Shown piece after piece: positions 43,310 to 46,684 of a DNA stretch of 46,684 bases (position 1 is its first letter; each line of letters begins with the position of its first letter). Position numbers and translations under genes: made by a program. Origin of the DNA: Desulfotignum sp. (lineage in GTDB: Bacteria > Desulfobacterota > Desulfobacteria > Desulfobacterales > Desulfobacteraceae); assembly GCA_011390335.1 (NCBI GenBank), contig JAABSO010000034.1:1-46684 (forward strand), written 5' to 3'. The notes beneath the pieces were generated by a model. It saw only the letters and a list, made by a program, of their open reading frames with translations. It had not been told where the DNA came from and made no database searches.

Positions 43310-45100
43310 TCAGGATTTTTCATTTTGATCTGATTTTATAACCTCAATCTCCACCCGCCGGTTCATCATACGTCCCCAGGGAGTATCATTGGTTTCTATG
43401 GGATTTTCACTGCCCCTACCCCTGATTTCCATCTGGCTGGGTTTGATACCCTTTCCAAGCAGAAAGCTGCCCACAATGTTCGCCCGAAATTCCGACAATT
43501 TCTGGTTGTAGGGCTGGTACCCTTCTGAATCGGTATACCCTGTAATCACAATTTCAACATCCGGGTACATGGCCAGAATATCGGCATATGCAGCCAGTTC
43601 ATTATATCCTGCATCAGTAAAATCATTGGCATTGTATTTAAACCGAATCACCACTTTATCTTCAGGCAGAGGCGGTATCTCTTTTACTGGTTCCACCGGG
43701 GTTGCAGTCTGCGGTTCTGCTGCCGCTGTTAATTGGCTCTTGTGCTGTTTCGTCAGTGTTTCCTGATGCCCGGGAGGAGTAGTCAAAGGCTGCTCCTGAA
43801 ACAATATATCAGTGCTGGATGAATTTTCGTTTGGAATATCAAATATCTGGGGAGTATTATTCCGGGTCTGCCTGTTATTTGCAATTTCTTCTTCAAATCT
43901 GGCCGGCATCTGGGCGTCATTTGTCTTTTGATTTATCGACACCTGTTTTTCCACAGGGCCCGAAATCTCTGTATTTGTGTTTTTTCCGGTGTCTTCAGAA
44001 AAAAAAGCTGCATATGATTCCGGCATCATCTCCCGTATCTGGTGTCTGAGTAAAACGAAACGGTTGCCGGCTGTATTCCAGGCAAGTTGATATGCAGCCG
44101 GGAATGCCAGGTATCCGGCCACAAGGGCTGCCATAAAAAAAAGAATAGCCAGGGTGGCTGCCGAAACTCTTTTTTGGGGCCGGATTTTTCTGGTTTTCCG
44201 GTGTGTTTTTTCAGGAGGAACAACAGGTGGGGAGGACTGCGTTGATCCTTTTTCATAGGTCGCTGCAAAATCATCAATATCCCTGTTTTTAACATGGGCG
44301 GGAATTTTCAGTTCCTTTGCACATTCTCTGACAATGGTCCTGTCAATTATTTTTTGTTCCTGAACATATCCCGACAGCAGGCAGTGATCACAGATAACAT
44401 TGATTCTTCTGGGAAATCCCCCGGAGTAGATGAAAATTTCCCGGGTTGCCGCATCATCAAAAATCGTATGGTCGGCACCAGCCACTGTCAGGCGGTATTT
44501 TATATAATCAGCAGTTTCATCGGGTGTTAACGGGTCAATATTATAATTAAGCGTCAACCGCTGCCGGACAGCCCGATTCTGCTCCCTGTTCAAAATTTCA
44601 TTAAATTCATTCTGCCCCACAAAAAAAATATTGATCAGCTTGGTATCACTTTTTTCAATATTGGACAGCAGCCGGATCTCTTCAAGCATTTCCTGGGTAA
44701 GCAGCTGGGCCTCATCAATAATCAGCAGCACTTTTTTTCCGGCTTCACTGGTCTGGACCAGAAACCGTTTAAAATAGGCCAGAAATACCCCTTTGGATTG
44801 AAACTCCTTGTCAATACCAAAACCTGCGGCAATATAATTGAAAAAATCCATTTTCTCCAGACCGGGATCAGGCACCGTCGTACAGATAACATCCTGGCCC
44901 AGACGCTGAAGCAATGCATTGATCAGGGTAGTTTTGCCTGTCCCCACATCACCGGTAAGCAGAAGAAACCCCTTGTTATCCAGGATTCCGTATTCCAGTG
45001 TCGCCATGGCTTCTTTATGCTTTTCCCCAAACCACATAAAGGCCGGATCTGAACTGATCTGGAAGGGCTTTTTAGATAAATTGTAAAATGAAGTATACAA
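43310..45100 (-). CDS. ExeA/GspA-type AAA ATPase fused to an OmpA peptidoglycan-binding domain
   Basis: The 596-residue protein starts like ExeA (YNLSKKPFQISSDPAFMWFG), with Walker A GDVGTGKTT at 50-58, Walker B VLLIIDEAQ at 124-132, and the R-finger region FPRRINVICDHCLLSG. A linker and one transmembrane helix follow at about 322-345. A long Gln/Asn/Thr-rich periplasmic stretch leads to an OmpA-type domain at about 485-590 (VVIRFKYNAND, GYTDSEGYQPYN, NRRVEIEVI). The cytoplasmic ATPase is thus tied to the cell wall. In Aeromonas ExeA the C-terminus carries another peptidoglycan-binding fold. No secretion genes are adjacent. Confidence 0.85.
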   Translation of the reverse strand: MYTSFYNLSKKPFQISSDPAFMWFGEKHKEAMATLEYGILDNKGFLLLTGDVGTGKTTLINALLQRLGQDVICTTVPDPGLEKMDFFNYIAAGFGIDKEFQSKGVFLAYFKRFLVQTSEAGKKVLLIIDEAQLLTQEMLEEIRLLSNIEKSDTKLINIFFVGQNEFNEILNREQNRAVRQRLTLNYNIDPLTPDETADYIKYRLTVAGADHTIFDDAATREIFIYSGGFPRRINVICDHCLLSGYVQEQKIIDRTIVRECAKELKIPAHVKNRDIDDFAATYEKGSTQSSPPVVPPEKTHRKTRKIRPQKRVSAATLAILFFMAALVAGYLAFPAAYQLAWNTAGNRFVLLRHQIREMMPESYAAFFSEDTGKNTNTEISGPVEKQVSINQKTNDAQMPARFEEEIANNRQTRNNTPQIFDIPNENSSSTDILFQEQPLTTPPGHQETLTKQHKSQLTAAAEPQTATPVEPVKEIPPLPEDKVVIRFKYNANDFTDAGYNELAAYADILAMYPDVEIVITGYTDSEGYQPYNQKLSEFRANIVGSFLLGKGIKPSQMEIRGRGSENPIETNDTPWGRMMNRRVEIEVIKSDQNEKS

Positions 45101-45379
45101 ATCTGGCGTTTACCTTTTGTTTTCAATTTTTTTATATGTAAAGAGTGTAATGAGGTGTGCATAAATTGTCAAGAATGCACTGTTGATTTCAAGATCAAGT
45201 TCCTGTGGGTTAATTGATGCCCGCCCCCGTTGGGTGTCCTGCTTCAGGCCCGAGATCATCTGACGGTCCGGATGCAGGACACCCAACGGGGGCTATGCCA
45301 ATATAGAAATTATATCTTATATGCTCCTCAGAGGCGGATGGCAGGAATGGTTTCCGGCCAAGTTTCCGGTGGAAGAACG
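45101..45379. other. Intergenic region between the ExeA-OmpA gene and tnpB right end
   Basis: This region holds the promoter of the ExeA-OmpA gene (AT-rich at about 45110-45160) and a 20-base perfect inverted repeat (separate entry). I see no gene. Confidence 0.4.
45223..45293. repeat. 20-base perfect inverted repeat with 31-base loop
   Basis: GCCCCCGTTGGGTGTCCTGC at 45223-45242 has its exact inverse complement at 45274-45293. No T-run follows on either strand, so it is not an ordinary terminator. It lies outside the visible right end of the TnpB element (about 45380). Confidence 0.85.
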
Positions 45380-45520
45380 TTGACATACTCCCCACAGATA
45401 AATCAGGGGGATTCTGGGTTCAGGCAGGGACTGCCTGCAAAACAGGTCTTACGTCCCCTAATCCAAGAGAAGATGCCCCTTCTCTGTGTATATTCGTTGC
45501 GGCGTTTTTGTCCCGGTCGT
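45380..45520 (-). ncRNA. Probable omegaRNA / right end of the TnpB element
   Basis: Downstream of the tnpB stop the minus strand ends in TGTGGGGAGTATGTCAAC, a sequence typical of IS200/IS605 right ends and of the 3' scaffold of TnpB guide RNAs. Two hairpins precede it: CAGGCAG-GGA-CTGCCTG at 45421-45437, inside the end of tnpB, and CCCC/GGGG at 45390-45410. The guide would be the sequence just outside the end (below 45380). The 5' limit of the RNA is a guess. Confidence 0.5.
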
Positions 45521-46562
45521 GATCTGTTCTGCATTCAGAACATACCCATGACCGGTCCTTTAATGCCAATTCTTTATTGATATGGCCACATGAACTGCAC
45601 ATCTTACTGGACGGGAAAAATCGATCCACAAAGGCCAGTTCAGATCCTTCCTGCCGGCAGTAGTGCTCTACTGTTCTTAAAAAGCTGAACAAGCCCAGAT
45701 CAGACACTTTCCGGCCCCATAGCAGTTGCATTGCTTTTATATTTAAATCTTCAAAACAAAGCAGGTCATACTCACTCACCAGGGCCTTTGCTGTCTTAAA
45801 ATGAAAATCCTTTCGCTTGTTGGCAATGGTTCGGTGAACACGGGCCAGATGTTTCCTGGCCTGCTTACGATGATTTGACCCCTTCTTTTTCCGGGACAAA
45901 ACATTATTTGCTTTTTTTACGGCTTTGATCCCCTGCTTAAAAAAGAGTGGGGATTGAATAGGATCTGTATCATCACTCGGCATCAGAAATGTTTTCAAAC
46001 CAAAATCAAAACCTGCACTTTTACCTGTCATGATTCTGTCTATGGTTTGATCCTTGATGTCACATGAAAAAAACAAATACAAATCCCCCAAGGAATCCCG
46101 TTTAACCGTGAGAGTCTTTACTATCCCCTCAAAATTCCGGGAATAATGAAATCGATATATCCTTTTACCTATCTTCACCTTGTTCCCGCCAAGGAGTTTA
46201 TATCCAGCTTGCTTCAGTGTGAAAGATTTATATTTGATTCGCTTCTTGAATCCGGGAGGGGCAACCTTCCTCTCAGATTTCAACGAATCAAAAAACAACT
46301 TATGCGCACGGTCTATTCGATCTGTTATATCTTGTATCGCCTGGGAACCAACCTGGTTCCACGCTTTGAATTTCTCCTGTTTTTTCAGCCTGGTGACATG
46401 TTTTTGGAGTTGGTACTTATTTAAAGACTTTCCATACAGCCGATAATACCGCTTATGCAAAGCAATGCAGTGATTATAGATCCCGGCAGCAATATCAATC
46501 TGCTGGTGCAGATGTTTATTGCGCTTTGCCTGGTATAGCTTGTATTGGAAAGTCTTTCGCAT
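45420..46562 (-). CDS. tnpB: TnpB, IS200/IS605-type RNA-guided endonuclease
   Basis: The 380-residue protein has the full TnpB plan: N-terminal MRKTFQYKLYQAKRNKHL, RuvC residues D186 (SAGFDFGLK), E271 (LCFEDLNIKAM) and D351 (DRDKNAATN), and a zinc finger C322-C325/C341-C344 (CSSCG, CSEC). All catalytic residues are present, so it may be active as an omegaRNA-guided nuclease that keeps the element in place. No tnpA is visible in the window. Its ATG overlaps the stop of an upstream reading frame (TAATG), an unusual coupling for a stand-alone tnpB. Confidence 0.93.
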   Translation of the reverse strand: MRKTFQYKLYQAKRNKHLHQQIDIAAGIYNHCIALHKRYYRLYGKSLNKYQLQKHVTRLKKQEKFKAWNQVGSQAIQDITDRIDRAHKLFFDSLKSERKVAPPGFKKRIKYKSFTLKQAGYKLLGGNKVKIGKRIYRFHYSRNFEGIVKTLTVKRDSLGDLYLFFSCDIKDQTIDRIMTGKSAGFDFGLKTFLMPSDDTDPIQSPLFFKQGIKAVKKANNVLSRKKKGSNHRKQARKHLARVHRTIANKRKDFHFKTAKALVSEYDLLCFEDLNIKAMQLLWGRKVSDLGLFSFLRTVEHYCRQEGSELAFVDRFFPSSKMCSSCGHINKELALKDRSWVCSECRTDHDRDKNAATNIHREGASSLGLGDVRPVLQAVPA

Positions 46563-46684
46563 TAAAGCAGTCTCAATCCATTCCTTTTCATTTGATCAAC
46601 AATTTCAGAAATCATATCCTCTGCTGCATATTTTGGCCAATCCCAGTCACCGCAATTTTCTTTTTTAAGCGTTAAACTGGTTTC
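46562..46684 (-). CDS. 3' end of an unknown gene coupled to tnpB (cut by window edge)
   Basis: The minus strand is open from the window edge to a TAA at 46562-46564, giving 40 residues that include WDWPKYAAEDMISEIVDQM and end GLRLL. The TAA overlaps the tnpB ATG. I do not recognise the family: it does not look like the end of a Y1 TnpA or of an IS607 serine recombinase. It could be a small companion gene of the element or the host gene at the insertion point. Confidence 0.5.
   Translation of the reverse strand, partial: ETSLTLKKENCGDWDWPKYAAEDMISEIVDQMKRNGLRLL

Noticed and set aside
45223..45293. Integron attC site
   Set aside because: The arms contain GTTGGGT and ACCCAAC, but in the order opposite to attC, and the pairing is perfect over 20 bases without the bulges that attC sites have.
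1..46684. CRISPR arrays and tRNA/rRNA genes
   Set aside because: I looked for regularly spaced repeats and cloverleaf-type sequences on both strands and found none that I could support by eye.

Overview
The window looks like a chromosomal segment of a strictly anaerobic, sulfate-reducing deltaproteobacterium of the Desulfobacteraceae type (Desulfobacter/Desulfotignum-like). The evidence is a complete transmembrane redox complex Tmc with a tetraheme cytochrome c3, a heterodisulfide-reductase-like HdrA/MvhD module joined to methylene-tetrahydrofolate reductase (Wood-Ljungdahl pathway), a tungsten-type aldehyde:ferredoxin oxidoreductase, a DsrE-family protein, and a very high density of two-component proteins. 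The species call is inference.

Layout. 1-1.1 kb: the 3' part of a DDE transposase and a probable second transposase remnant. 1.1-7.1 kb, minus strand: an operon MaoC-like hydratase / acyl-CoA ligase / SAM methyltransferase / aldehyde ferredoxin oxidoreductase / DsrE-like protein. The DsrE gene has an in-frame TGA at the family's active-site cysteine, followed by a good bacterial SECIS-like hairpin, so it is probably a selenoprotein. Two operator-like palindromes lie in front of the operon. 7.4-11.2 kb, plus strand: potABCD polyamine ABC transporter. 11.2-13.7 kb, minus strand: a DUF2156 protein, a GNAT acetyltransferase, a glyoxalase-II-like hydrolase and a very acidic small protein.

13.7-25.3 kb, minus strand: one long regulatory and redox cluster. 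In transcription order it is response regulator, tmcD, tmcC, tmcB, tmcA, response regulator, heme-type sensor kinase, REC-kinase, unknown protein, tandem Usp protein, response regulator, REC-PAS-kinase. Next comes a NifU/IscU-like scaffold gene with a perfect-looking sigma-54 promoter, then lhgO on the plus strand.

27.6-41.5 kb, minus strand: in transcription order metF-like, long hdrA, mvhD, metV, metF, response regulator, ACT-like protein, three kinases and an NtrC-type activator. A 16-base -24/-12-type element is identical upstream of this operon and upstream of the tmc operon. This suggests shared sigma-54 control, possibly through the NtrC-type activator encoded at the end of the cluster. 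41.7-46.7 kb: a small membrane protein, a CI/S24-type repressor with a palindromic operator candidate, an ExeA-type ATPase fused to an OmpA domain, a 20-bp perfect inverted repeat, and an IS200/IS605-type tnpB with its right end.

How it fits together: Tmc moves electrons between periplasmic cytochrome c3 and the cytoplasm. The MetF/MetV/HdrA/MvhD module links the C1 pathway to low-potential electron carriers. Both are embedded in phosphorelays with redox-looking (heme and Cys-rich PAS) sensors.
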